Source of the DNA: Magnetococcales bacterium
Lineage (GTDB): Bacteria > Pseudomonadota > Magnetococcia > Magnetococcales > DC0425bin3
DNA: 46,766 nt
Direction: 5' to 3'
Assembly (NCBI GenBank): GCA_015228935.1
Contig: JADGCO010000025.1
Location: forward strand, 1 to 46,766
Made by a program: the position numbers and the translations under genes. The notes under the pieces were generated by a model. The model was not told the DNA's origin. It saw only the letters and a program-made list of their open reading frames with translations, and searched no databases. Shown here in pieces: positions 20,302 through 28,765 of this stretch (the stretch's first letter is position 1; each line of letters begins with the position of its first letter).

Positions 20302-22286
20302 TCGGCATGTTGGTATCGCTCATCCGAGGTGTCACCCTGTTTTGTTTGTTTGTGGGTGGCAGCATGTCACCAGTTTTGGCCGAGGGGGGAGCAGAAGATG
20401 CCTTGTGCAATACGGCGTGTCTAAAATGTCATGATGGGAGCAAAAAATATGAAATCCTGGATGCTTCACCCAATGCTGGCGAAACCGGCAAGCGTTTCCT
20501 GACGGCAATTACGCCGGAATTGTATGGGCGGGGGGTCCATGCGCGTCTGTTGTGCAAGGATTGTCACGATAAAATCCGCAATCTGAATCCTCCGCACCAG
20601 AGTGGTGCAGCGGAAAAGATCGACTGTGCGGCTTGTCATGTACGTTTGGCCAAGGCGATGCAGGAAGCCGAGACGGTGGTGGCATCTTCCCGCATGGAAA
20701 CGGTCATTCGTCATACCATCAACTACCGACGTTCGTTCCATGCCCGTCCCAATAAAGACAACCCGGATTTTCCCAATGCAGTTTGCCATGAATGTCATGA
20801 TACCCATTTTTTCAACGTGCCGGTCGAGAAGCATGGCCCGGACTATGACAAATGGCGGCTGACGATTCCAGAATTGTGCGGAAAGTGTCACGAAGAGGCT
20901 TTAGAGGATTACGCGGCTTCGTCTCATGGTGTTGGGATCCTGGAAAAATCAAATTCAAAGTCGGCCAACTGTTCTGATTGTCACACGACATATTCGACTA
21001 CCGGGGCACATTTGGCCGTTTTCAAGCTGATGAGTTCAGAGACGTGCGGCGCGTGTCATCCAAAAAGCCTGGATACGTATCGTCAATTTTATCATGGCCA
21101 GGTGACACGCCTGGGTTTTCATCATACGGCCAAGTGTTATGATTGCCACGAAAGCCATAAAGTATTGCCTGCCAAGGATCCCAAATCCACGGTTCATCCC
21201 GACAAGCGCCTGCGGACCTGCCAGAAATGTCATGATGGTCAACATCGTCCGCTGGCTACAGCCGGTTTTGCCTCGTTTTCGCCCCACGCCAACGAGAACG
21301 ATTATGATCACTATCCGCAGCTTTGGTACGTGTCCCGTTTCATGCGAGGGTTGATGTGGAGTGTTCTCTCCTTCTTCACGCTTCACTCTGTCCTTTGGTA
21401 TTACCGGGAATGGCGGGAGCGGCAACAGTCGCCTGTCGTTTTGCCTTTGAATGTTTCCCTTCCTGGTGTGGCAACCAATCCGCATGTGCAGCGCTTTTCG
21501 CTGTTCTGGCGTGTTCTGCACTTATTCTTTGTCTTGGCGGTGATGGTTTTGTTGTTGACCGGTACGACATTTTTGAACGCGCATCTGGCCTGGGCACCGC
21601 CACTGGCGCATCTGTTGGGTGGTGCGGAGCGTATGGGGTTGCTCCATCGGGCCGCAGCTCTTTGTCTGGTCGGTATTTTTCTCTTCCATCTTGTGTTTGT
21701 CCTGCAAAGTCTGTTGCGCAAGCGCAACTTTGCCTGGTTTGGCCCGGACTCGCTGCTGCCCAATAAAAAGGACTTTCTGGACTGCCGCGACATGTTCAAA
21801 TGGTTCTTTGGCCGGGGACCCAGGCCCGGATTTGATCGCTGGACCTATTTTGAAAAATTTGACTACTGGGCAGTTTTCTGGGGAATGACGATATTTGTCG
21901 GCAGTGGTCTGGTGTTGGCGTTTCCCCATGTGGCCGGACGGTATCTGGATGGCTGGGTATTCAATGTGGCCATTCTGGTTCATGGGCGAGAGGCGTTGCT
22001 GGCTACGGTATTTTTATTCACAATCCACTTTTTCAACAATCACTTCCGTCCTGCCAAATTTCCGCCACCGGATATTTCGATGTTTACCGGAAATCTCTCC
22101 CTGGCAGAGTTGCGGCGCGATCATCCGGCACAATTCGAGCGTTTGCAGAGTCGTGGTGAGTTACAGAGTCTACTGGTCCGTGGCCCGTCAAGGGGTATGC
22201 TCCTGGGGGCCAGGCTTCTGGGAGCATTGTTGCTGGTTGGCGGCCTGACGTTGCTGTTTTTGATGGGGAGCCGGTATTTTTGGTGA
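20298..22286 (+). CDS. Nine-heme cytochrome c fused to a cytochrome b-like membrane domain
   Basis: 662 residues. A signal or anchor segment (LIRGVTLFCLFVGGSMSPVLA) precedes a periplasmic part with nine CxxCH motifs: CLKCH, CKDCH, CAACH, CHECH, CGKCH, CSDCH, CGACH, CYDCH and CQKCH. From about residue 355 there are about five transmembrane helices with paired His residues (for example LHRAAALCLVGIFLFHLVF and VHGREALL...FTIHFFNNHF), as in di-heme cytochrome b of the b561/formate dehydrogenase gamma kind. This is the expected form of a quinol-linked inner-membrane entry or exit point for electrons. The start is GTG 20298, which overlaps the barrel gene stop (GTGA), implying translational coupling; ATG 20307 is an alternative. 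With the three upstream genes it completes an inner-to-outer membrane path. Confidence 0.9.
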   Translation: MIGMLVSLIRGVTLFCLFVGGSMSPVLAEGGAEDALCNTACLKCHDGSKKYEILDASPNAGETGKRFLTAITPELYGRGVHARLLCKDCHDKIRNLNPPHQSGAAEKIDCAACHVRLAKAMQEAETVVASSRMETVIRHTINYRRSFHARPNKDNPDFPNAVCHECHDTHFFNVPVEKHGPDYDKWRLTIPELCGKCHEEALEDYAASSHGVGILEKSNSKSANCSDCHTTYSTTGAHLAVFKLMSSETCGACHPKSLDTYRQFYHGQVTRLGFHHTAKCYDCHESHKVLPAKDPKSTVHPDKRLRTCQKCHDGQHRPLATAGFASFSPHANENDYDHYPQLWYVSRFMRGLMWSVLSFFTLHSVLWYYREWRERQQSPVVLPLNVSLPGVATNPHVQRFSLFWRVLHLFFVLAVMVLLLTGTTFLNAHLAWAPPLAHLLGGAERMGLLHRAAALCLVGIFLFHLVFVLQSLLRKRNFAWFGPDSLLPNKKDFLDCRDMFKWFFGRGPRPGFDRWTYFEKFDYWAVFWGMTIFVGSGLVLAFPHVAGRYLDGWVFNVAILVHGREALLATVFLFTIHFFNNHFRPAKFPPPDISMFTGNLSLAELRRDHPAQFERLQSRGELQSLLVRGPSRGMLLGARLLGALLLVGGLTLLFLMGSRYFW

Positions 22287-22328
22287 TTGATGCTGGCTGG
22301 TGGCCTGACATTGCTGTTTTTGATGGTG
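22225..22328 (+). repeat. Imperfect 60-base tandem duplication at the 3' end of the cytochrome b fusion gene
   Basis: The segment at 22225-22268, coding for the last transmembrane helix, recurs at 22285-22328 exactly 60 bases later with about six to eight differences. The longest identical piece is TTGCTGTTTTTGATGG. The second copy lies after the stop codon and is not translated as part of the gene. It suggests a recent tandem duplication followed by drift. Confidence 0.85.
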
Positions 22329-22387
22329 ATCTGGCCTTATCGATAAGATGAAAACATTCAGGTCATGGCCATGAAATTATCTGAAGA

Positions 22388-24787
22388 TCAGGTGATCTGA
22401 AGATAAACCTGGTCCAATGCCCCGAACAGGTCGGCCAGGGTGTTTTCCAGGGTTTTTATTTTGGATTTTGTTTCTTGGCGTATGTCGGCTGTGTCGCCTG
22501 TCGCGGAGACGATGAATTCCAGGCAAAGGGTGGCCTGTTCGTGAAAGGTCTGGTGAAGTCTGGACGCTTCCGGGTGATCGAGCAGAGGAGTACCAGCCAA
22601 TGGACAAGTGGTGGCAGTGGGCATGAATATGCCGGGACCTGATTTTTTCCCACGCAGGGAGCGGTGCAGCGTTTCCAGGATGCGCAGGTGACTGCTCTTG
22701 ATATCCTGAATATTCAAAAGCTTTTTCTCCATATGGACGGAGCGGCCAGCGGCATCCAAGGCATCGCCGGCCTGTTGGCCGTGGCGGGTGAGCAGATTGG
22801 AATATTCGATGGAGCCACGCAACAGGTTGGTCAGGCCCATGGACACCAGCATGTTTTTTTGCACGTGAATCGATGCGCTGTAGATGTCGCCGGCAAAGTT
22901 GCGCACCGAGTCGGCTTGACTGGAGGCAGCACGGCTGTTTTCGGCAACCAGGCTGACGGCAGAGGCGGCTTCCCGGGCGGCAACGGCAATGCTTTGCGTG
23001 GAGTTGGCCGCAATGGTGGCCGACTGGGCAACTTCGTGCGAGGCTTGCAGCAATTGCTCGGCATGGTGCTTCACGTCCACAGTGGCCACTTCGACATGGT
23101 TCATGTTTTGGACAATGTTTTCAATGGATCGGGACTGTTCGTCCATACTGGACTGAATGTCGTCATTGATGCGCGCAATTTTGCTGATCATGCCATTGAG
23201 ATTGTTGGTGGCTTCCGACACGCCCCGGACGTTGTCCCGGATTTTTTCGGCCAGGTTGGCAATGTTCAGGGTCACGTTGGCAGTCTGACGCGCCAACTCC
23301 TTGACTTCGTTGGCCACCACGGCAAATCCCTTGCCGGCCTCGCCGGCTCCGGCTGCTTCGATGGAGGCATTCAAGGCGAGCATTTTGGTCTGGTCGGCGA
23401 TATCGTTGATGTTTTCCACCATGTTGGCGATGGCGCTGGCTCCCTGAATCAGACTGGACATGACCTCGATGGTCTTTTTGGTCTGGTCACTGGCGGTGTT
23501 GGAACGGGCTGAAGCGTCCTGGCATAAATGGCGTACTCCCTGAATGGCTTTCGATACATGTTCGACATCGTCGCCGACACTTTGAACGGAACCCTCCACC
23601 AATTGCAGACTGTTATACACTGCGCCAATGTTGGAACTCATTTGATCCGCAGCAGTAGCCATGGTATTGACACTTTGGGATGCGGAATCAGCATTTTCCG
23701 CAATGGGCATGATGTTGTCGGAATGCAGGGATTGAATGGCCTGTGAGACCGACGTGATATTGTCACTGGCCTGATTGATGCTCACTTGGAGCTGTTGCAC
23801 CTGACCATCGAGCGTGTCGTTTTCTCGGACCACCTGCCGGGAAATTTGCAGGTTTTCCAGGGAATCCTTGTCCAAAGTCGCGTTCAGACGCACCTGTTCG
23901 CGAATGATGGCTCCCACATTGCCCGATTGCAGCATGGTGACAATGGCGTTGCGGGTCAGGTTGCTGACCATCTGGTTGAATATTTTTGCAATGTCACTCA
24001 ATTCATCACGGCCCATGACGGGAACCTGATGGCTCAGGTTCCCCTCGGCAACGGTGCGCATGGCATTGGCGATGGTGTGGGTGGGATGAACAAGGGAGCG
24101 GACCAGGAGTGAACCAACCAGGGTGGAAATCACCAGGGCCACCAGCATCACGACCAACAATCCCTGTTTCAGGTCGGACATGTTGACCACCAGGATATCC
24201 ATGGCCATTTGCACGGCATTCTCTTCCTGGGTCAACAGAGGCACCAGGTAAAATTCCAGGTACTCGGCGGCTTCGTCAAACTCACTCTTCAAGGAAAATC
24301 CCTCTTCCTGCTGTCCATTGACAAAAGCCTGGGCCATTTTTTTGCCGAGCTTATAGAAATTATCAAAATAAGAACGGATCTCGGCAACAGATTTGAGAAT
24401 TTTTTCGTTTTTCGACTGAGTGTAAAAATTCTTGTATTTATCCAGATCATCGATAAAATTTTTATAGTAATCCATGGAACCGCTGAAAATATCGGGATTG
24501 TTCCGGTCTGCCTTGTTGATGGATACTTCAGTAAGATAATACCGTGTCTGGAGCAGGTCTTTACTGAGATTCTGGGCCAGAATCACCATGCGCAATCGTT
24601 CCTGGCGTATATTTTTGACTTCACGGAATACAGCATCGCTGGCGACCCAACTCCAGATTCCAACGAAGATCAATAAGCATAATGGAATGACCACGCCTAT
24701 GGTCACACGCTGACCAATCCGAAAATTGTTCAGATTGATGAATTTCATCTCTGCGAGATGTTTAAGATGAAAATATTTCAGATTCAT
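22388..24787 (-). CDS. Methyl-accepting chemotaxis protein with a probable CZB-like zinc-binding tail
   Basis: 799 residues. Transmembrane helix 1 ([17 protein letters not shown]) is near residues 32-48, then a helical periplasmic sensor of about 165 residues, transmembrane helix 2 ([21 protein letters not shown]) near 210, and a HAMP domain ([14 protein letters not shown]...[14 protein letters not shown]). A long signalling coiled coil follows, whose hairpin tip reads [23 protein letters not shown] and [11 protein letters not shown]. This tip would contact CheA/CheW. After the coiled coil, about residues 690-799 have [43 protein letters not shown], resembling a chemoreceptor zinc-binding (CZB) domain with Cys and His ligands. 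ATG 24787 follows AGGATTTGTTTT. The receptor may serve redox- or metal-related taxis, a useful function for a magneto-aerotactic cell (inference). Confidence 0.93.
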   Translation of the reverse strand: MNLKYFHLKHLAEMKFINLNNFRIGQRVTIGVVIPLCLLIFVGIWSWVASDAVFREVKNIRQERLRMVILAQNLSKDLLQTRYYLTEVSINKADRNNPDIFSGSMDYYKNFIDDLDKYKNFYTQSKNEKILKSVAEIRSYFDNFYKLGKKMAQAFVNGQQEEGFSLKSEFDEAAEYLEFYLVPLLTQEENAVQMAMDILVVNMSDLKQGLLVVMLVALVISTLVGSLLVRSLVHPTHTIANAMRTVAEGNLSHQVPVMGRDELSDIAKIFNQMVSNLTRNAIVTMLQSGNVGAIIREQVRLNATLDKDSLENLQISRQVVRENDTLDGQVQQLQVSINQASDNITSVSQAIQSLHSDNIMPIAENADSASQSVNTMATAADQMSSNIGAVYNSLQLVEGSVQSVGDDVEHVSKAIQGVRHLCQDASARSNTASDQTKKTIEVMSSLIQGASAIANMVENINDIADQTKMLALNASIEAAGAGEAGKGFAVVANEVKELARQTANVTLNIANLAEKIRDNVRGVSEATNNLNGMISKIARINDDIQSSMDEQSRSIENIVQNMNHVEVATVDVKHHAEQLLQASHEVAQSATIAANSTQSIAVAAREAASAVSLVAENSRAASSQADSVRNFAGDIYSASIHVQKNMLVSMGLTNLLRGSIEYSNLLTRHGQQAGDALDAAGRSVHMEKKLLNIQDIKSSHLRILETLHRSLRGKKSGPGIFMPTATTCPLAGTPLLDHPEASRLHQTFHEQATLCLEFIVSATGDTADIRQETKSKIKTLENTLADLFGALDQVYLQIT

Positions 24788-25194
24788 AAAACAAATCCTG
24801 ACAGTACCAGATTGATGGATTCTATCCTGGTGATCAAGTCAAACCGATGATAAACCAGTTTCACCAGTATTAACTTGGGAGTACAGGAAAAGGTCGCACG
24901 CAGGCACTCACCATGGTCTTGGGAGACGGCATTAACCCATGGCCGACACGGTTTGAGCCATGAGCCATGCAGGAGGTGTGCCTATCAATGGAGATGTGTC
25001 ACCATGGATTGCAGCAGACTGGACTGAGGCAGTTTGAGAGCAATGCATTTTTTATTCAAGTCCAGAACAGGTCGCTCCGATAAGATTTACAAGGCACGGG
25101 TATGGGCTGACCCTGTAAAAATGAACAGCTTACCTCCAGCCAGGGATGGGAATACGGGTTGATACCCGTGATTCAAGAGCAGGGGGTTCAAGTT
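24788..25194. other. Intergenic region upstream of the 25.2 kb gene
   Basis: 407 bases between the divergent chemoreceptor gene and the small unknown gene at 25195. No gene, repeat or terminator was recognised. Short related words (CATGGTCTTGGGAGACGGC, CCATGGCCGAC, GAGCCATGAGCCATG) occur but without clear structure. Promoters for both flanking genes must lie here. Confidence 0.35.
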
Positions 25195-25785
25195 ATGGAA
25201 ATCACCAGCATGCAAATCGGCGCCACCTTCCAGATGGAACAAAATGCGCGGTCTCAGGAAACGGTTGGTAAGGAGACGAACCAGAATGAAGCCGCCGGGC
25301 GCTCTGCACCTCAGCAATCCACCTATCCGGTACAGAAGGATACCGTTGATGTTGCAAAGGTTCAATCACCACCTCTGAATAACGGATCCAAGGTCGAGGC
25401 AGAAAAAGCACCGCCGCCGCCTCCGTTGGGCGATGGTCACAAGGGTTCTGCCCAGAAGGGTGTGGCCTCTTCTTCCAAGCCGGTACAAGATGGCATCTTG
25501 CGTCCCTGGAATGATGCTGCTGTCAATCAAATCCAGGTGCCGGGTATCGTGACGCCCGACAAAGAGAAGGAGCAGGTCGAGATTCAGACCAAGGCCGAAC
25601 CGGTGGTCAAAGCCATCAAGGAAAAGGTTGAACATCTTTTCAGGGTCTATCCCAACGGGGGTGCCCAGAGTCGTGCGGAAAAGATGGACGTGGTGCCGCA
25701 TATCAAATCTCAGGCGACTGCAACCGGTTCTGCGCCACTGGCCGCAGCCCGGAAACAGGCTGCATCGGTTGACATGTATGCCTGA
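25195..25785 (+). CDS. Unknown Pro/Gln/Lys-rich soluble protein
   Basis: 196 residues starting at ATG 25195 (MEITSMQIGATFQMEQN), which has a GGGGG eight bases upstream. An in-frame start 12 codons earlier lacks such a site. I do not recognise a family. Composition is low in hydrophobic residues, with a proline run (KAPPPPPLGDG) and a charged segment EKEQVEIQTKAEPVVKAIKEKVEHLF that could form a helix. The rest looks disordered. There is no signal peptide and no Cys. It ends 60 bases before a strong bidirectional terminator. The codon use looks like that of neighbouring genes, so it is probably real and lineage-specific. Confidence 0.6.
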   Translation: MEITSMQIGATFQMEQNARSQETVGKETNQNEAAGRSAPQQSTYPVQKDTVDVAKVQSPPLNNGSKVEAEKAPPPPPLGDGHKGSAQKGVASSSKPVQDGILRPWNDAAVNQIQVPGIVTPDKEKEQVEIQTKAEPVVKAIKEKVEHLFRVYPNGGAQSRAEKMDVVPHIKSQATATGSAPLAAARKQAASVDMYA

Positions 25786-25846
25786 TGACGAATACTGCAA
25801 CGACGGGTGTACTCTGTTTTCTTGAGCCGGCGTTGGGTATTGGACG

Positions 25847-25883
25847 AAAAAAAGCCGGAACCTCCTGGGTTCCGGCTTTTTTT
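25847..25883. terminator. Bidirectional intrinsic terminator
   Basis: A perfect inverted repeat pairs AAAAAAAGCCGGAACC (25847-25862) with GGTTCCGGCTTTTTTT (25868-25883) around the loop TCCTG. It has a GC-rich stem with a T-run on either strand. It lies between two convergent genes (25195-25785 + and 25944-26219 -) and can serve both. Confidence 0.95.
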
Positions 25884-25943
25884 ATTGATAGTGCCGGATG
25901 CAGACTTGAAGCGGCCTCCTGCCCCCAGTCTCTCCAGCCTTGG

Positions 25944-26219
25944 TCAGGCAACCCAATGGCGTTTGGTTGCAGATCCAGCCGGTGAGACAGATTTTTCTTG
26001 AGCGGATTGGGTTGCCGAAGGGGCAATCGGTTTTGGATCGAATTTCAGGCAGGCCAAACCGGATGCGGATCGGACCTCATGCGAGGGAAGCGTTCGGCTT
26101 TTGAAACCCATGACAACACATCCCCTCGGATGATCGGCATCCCAGGTGACACGGAAATGTTTGCAGGCCAGACAATCGGCGGTTTGACCTTCGGGGATGG
26201 GGGAAATGTTTTTGGACAT
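25944..26219 (-). CDS. Small Cys-containing conserved protein, possible metal binder
   Basis: 91 residues. The core has DCLACKHF, RGCVVMGFKS and ASGLACLKF: four Cys (CxxC, then two single Cys) with conserved-looking glycine and aromatic neighbours. This gives the appearance of a small zinc or iron-sulfur knuckle. I recall similar small proteins in Deltaproteobacteria and Magnetococcales but no established function. The last 25 residues are a Ser/Ala/Pro-rich tail. ATG 26219 (MSKNISP) has AGAGG nine bases upstream; ATG 26225 (MAMSKN) is also possible, and the frame is open to 26288. It is convergent with the unknown gene at 25195 across the shared terminator. Confidence 0.7.
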   Translation of the reverse strand: MSKNISPIPEGQTADCLACKHFRVTWDADHPRGCVVMGFKSRTLPSHEVRSASGLACLKFDPKPIAPSATQSAQEKSVSPAGSATKRHWVA

Positions 26220-26306
26220 GGCCATCGGCCTCTTGCATCTTTTTTGGTTCAGGATGCATGAATTGGATGTCGCTTGGTGATATTCCAAGCAATTAATGAG
26301 CCAGTT

Positions 26307-26855
26307 TCACCACCAATGCTTGGGATAGCGACGACTGGCGGGAATATTGTTGACCAGAAGAGCAACCAGCAGCATCAGCAACGCCCCCAGACCAGCCGGG
26401 ATCAAGGCATAAAGATACCCCTGAGCGTGGATTTGTTCGGAGCCGATGACGGCAATCAAAGCCGTGGCACCTCCCGGGGGGTGCAGGGTGCGGGTCAGTT
26501 GCATGGCCACAATGGCCAGGGAGACTGCCAATGCTCCGGCCAACCAGGGTGTGTAACCAAAATATTGATAGACAAACACGCCGATAATCCCGGAAATGAC
26601 GTGCCCCCCCAAAAGATTGCGGGGTTGGGCCAGGGGCGAGTCAATTGCACTGTATATAAGGACCGCCGACGCACCAAAAGATCCGACAATCAGAATCAGA
26701 TCATGTGGAGAAAACAGATTCTGGTGCAAATAGCCGACCAGGGAAATGCCCAGAAACGAACCCAACCACGACCAAAACATTTCCTTAGGGGGAACCGGAT
26801 TGGTTGAAGTACCCGAACCCAGCATTTTTTGGAAATATTTATTCATGAAACGCAT
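26307..26855 (-). CDS. HPP-family integral membrane protein
   Basis: 182 residues. Four hydrophobic helices are visible: WSWLGSFLGISLVGYL, LILIVGSFGASAVLIYS, a long stretch ISGIIGVFVYQYFGYTPWLAGALAVSLAIVAMQL, and the C-terminal ALIPAGLGALLMLLVALLV. The family signature HPPGGATAL follows LTRTL. HPP proteins sit in the cytoplasmic membrane; some relatives have been linked to nitrite transport, but the substrate here is unknown. ATG 26855 is preceded by AGGAGA with good spacing. A longer open frame continues upstream to 27245, but it has no family similarity and overlaps the next gene in another frame. Confidence 0.9.
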   Translation of the reverse strand: MRFMNKYFQKMLGSGTSTNPVPPKEMFWSWLGSFLGISLVGYLHQNLFSPHDLILIVGSFGASAVLIYSAIDSPLAQPRNLLGGHVISGIIGVFVYQYFGYTPWLAGALAVSLAIVAMQLTRTLHPPGGATALIAVIGSEQIHAQGYLYALIPAGLGALLMLLVALLVNNIPASRRYPKHWW

Positions 26856-26913
26856 GCCGTCATCTCCTGAAAAACATGACTTTATCCCGTCCGACAGGAA
26901 ATGACGGTATGGC

Positions 26914-27369
26914 TCAGGCGCGAATATTGACCAGGCGGGGTTGTTTGTCTGCGGAGGAGTCCTCACCATGGGTCCGGGGTGTGTTCTTGCGGTACTGGCG
27001 TAAAGCCGCCGGTACATTCCTGGCTCCCGGGTTGCTGGCAAGAGAGGAAGATACCTGGATGGAGACCGCCACTTCCTCGGCGGGTAAGTCGAGGTTTTGG
27101 TCCTGCGCAGGGGATTGCCGGGCCGTGCTGCGTTGTTGCTGTCGGGGGGAATCCTCGGCGTCTTGACGACGGGACCTCCGGTGCCAGACAACAGCCTCTT
27201 TCTGATTGGGCTGGTAGGCCTGGGCCGAGGCTGATTCCGGTACATAACGCGGGTTCAACTGCTCCGCATTGTTGGTGCGGACCTGCTGCACCGCCACTTG
27301 CAGATTGGTCTGTTCCTGCAAGGGGAGATTAGGCCCTTGAACATGGGTGCTGGGAATGGCATTCAACAT
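26914..27369 (-). CDS. Unknown Gln/Arg-rich small protein
   Basis: 151 residues with no hydrophobic segment and no Cys. It is rich in Gln, Asn, Ser and Arg (for example WHRRSRRQDAEDSPRQQQRS), so probably disordered. The start ATG 27369 follows AGGT eight bases upstream. The stop is 58 bases before the HPP gene on the same strand, so the two may be co-transcribed. I do not recognise a family. Its composition is reminiscent of the gene at 25195 on the other side of the HPP gene, but there is no clear sequence match. Coding status is moderately likely. Confidence 0.5.
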   Translation of the reverse strand: MLNAIPSTHVQGPNLPLQEQTNLQVAVQQVRTNNAEQLNPRYVPESASAQAYQPNQKEAVVWHRRSRRQDAEDSPRQQQRSTARQSPAQDQNLDLPAEEVAVSIQVSSSLASNPGARNVPAALRQYRKNTPRTHGEDSSADKQPRLVNIRA

Positions 27370-27572
27370 GGAGGATACCTCGGGCGATCTCTACCCCTTC
27401 CTTGCTGTTTGATCGCACCAACGAAAATTGCAACGACCACCAAACATGCTCGCAGCCTGCCTGACAGGCTAGACCAGAGATAATGGGTATGTCAATAAAA
27501 AATATGGCAAAAAAACATCCAAGTTTCCTCGTTCCTGACCAATAAGATCAGGTGGTGGATTTGGGATGCGTG

Positions 27573-27617
27573 GGACGCATGACACCGGCATCGGCATTTG
27601 ATAGGATGGGCCGGTGT
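27573..27617 (+). promoter_or_regulatory. Conserved leader of the transposase-like element with an inverted repeat
   Basis: A block upstream of the PD-(D/E)XK gene recurs, read on the - strand, in the remnant at about 8752-8787: GACGCATGACACCGGC, then TCGGC and GATAG. Here it also contains an inverted repeat ACACCGGC (27582-27589) and GCCGGTGT (27610-27617), only half of which survives in the remnant. Because it is the best-kept non-coding part shared by both copies, it may be an element end or a regulatory site. Confidence 0.5.
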
Positions 27618-27618
27618 G

Positions 27619-28540
27619 ATGTCTGTTGTCGCACGGAGGAGTCCTTTTTGCTCGGCCAGATTGGAAACACGCGACTTGGATAAGAAGAACGCAAATATTT
27701 GTTGGCACTGTCTGGTCGCCGAAACACTCAAAACGCTGCTGGAACCCGTCGGCATCGAGGTGCGTTCGGAAGTCCAGGTCGTTTCTGCTCCACCCAAGGC
27801 GGACCTGATTTTGATTCAACGAAAAGAAGGTGGCCAAACGGCTGAACAACGCCTTCTCCTGGCGGACGGTCTGCGAGACCTGGACGCAGACCACATTCTG
27901 GCCGAATTGAAGATTACTGAAAGCCTGAACGAAGATACTCTGTCCCAGCTTGCTGTCTACGACTACCTGTATCTGGGCACGGCAAAATTGCAACGGCATC
28001 AACTACGCAGCGTCCTCATCAGTTCCATGACACCTCGGAAGGAATTTTTGCAAAAGTTCGCTTTTGAACCCGAAAAAAAAAGCCTTTGAAACAATCAAGC
28101 ACGCTGGATTGTTCAAGCTCTCCGTGGCATTTGGTCGGATCATCTTCGGTTTATGGAGATTGCAGATGAAAGATTCATTGATCAGCCCGGCAATGGAAAC
28201 AATCACGCCAGAGTACATCTCGCAACTCGGGCAGGAATGGTTCGATTTCATCTTGAACGCAACACCCGACGAGAAACTTTTTTCCTTGCCAATAATCGAG
28301 CATCGCCTGATGCAGGAACATCGAGCCGGGCTTCAAGCCGGACACCAGGATGGTGAGCGGGACGGTGAGGCTAAAGTACTGACTCGCCAGTTGCAGCGTC
28401 GCTTTGGCAATCTGCCTGCCTGGGTCCAGGAAAAAATCGCCGCAGCTGAACCGTCATCCCTGGAAAATTGGAGTCTTCGGTTTGTGGATGCCCAATCACT
28501 GGATGAGGTATTCTCAGAAAACAACAAGGATGTCATCTGA
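27619..28540 (+). pseudogene. PD-(D/E)XK (Rpn/YhgA-type) transposase-like protein with a C-terminal DUF4351-like region, frameshifted
   Basis: Two overlapping frames form one gene. The first (stop 28087-28089) has the nuclease core: PPKADLILIQRKEG, then HILAELKITESLNEDTLSQLAVYDYLY. The second (open from 28064) continues KKAFETIKHAG...MKDSLISPAMETITPEYISQLGQEWFDF, and ends with a DUF4351-like tail LTRQLQRRFGNLPAWVQEKI...SLDEVF. They are joined at a run of nine A (28073-28081); removing one A would restore a single frame reading FEPEKKAFETIKHAG. This is either a true inactivating insertion, a sequencing error in the homopolymer, or, less likely, frameshifting on the run. The start is uncertain: ATG 27619 or TTG 27598. 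Such genes spread as recombination-promoting elements. This one lies 225 bases before mamH, so it may mark an edge of the magnetosome region. Confidence 0.8.
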
Positions 28541-28765
28541 TGAATCGTGTGCCGATGTCATCCACCCGCAGGCCGGAAACCTGCAATACGTCCGACTCTT
28601 GGGATCTTTTTGCAAACTGCGCAAAAAAAAAAAAATCCTGGGAAAAGAGGGGCGTAAGAAAAAGCCCGTGGCATGGGGAAACGGAAAGAGTAAAATGGGT
28701 CGTGCAATAATCCAGGCATCTTTGCTGTTCGAGCAGGTTTCCGACGCGGGTAAGGGAGAAGGGGA

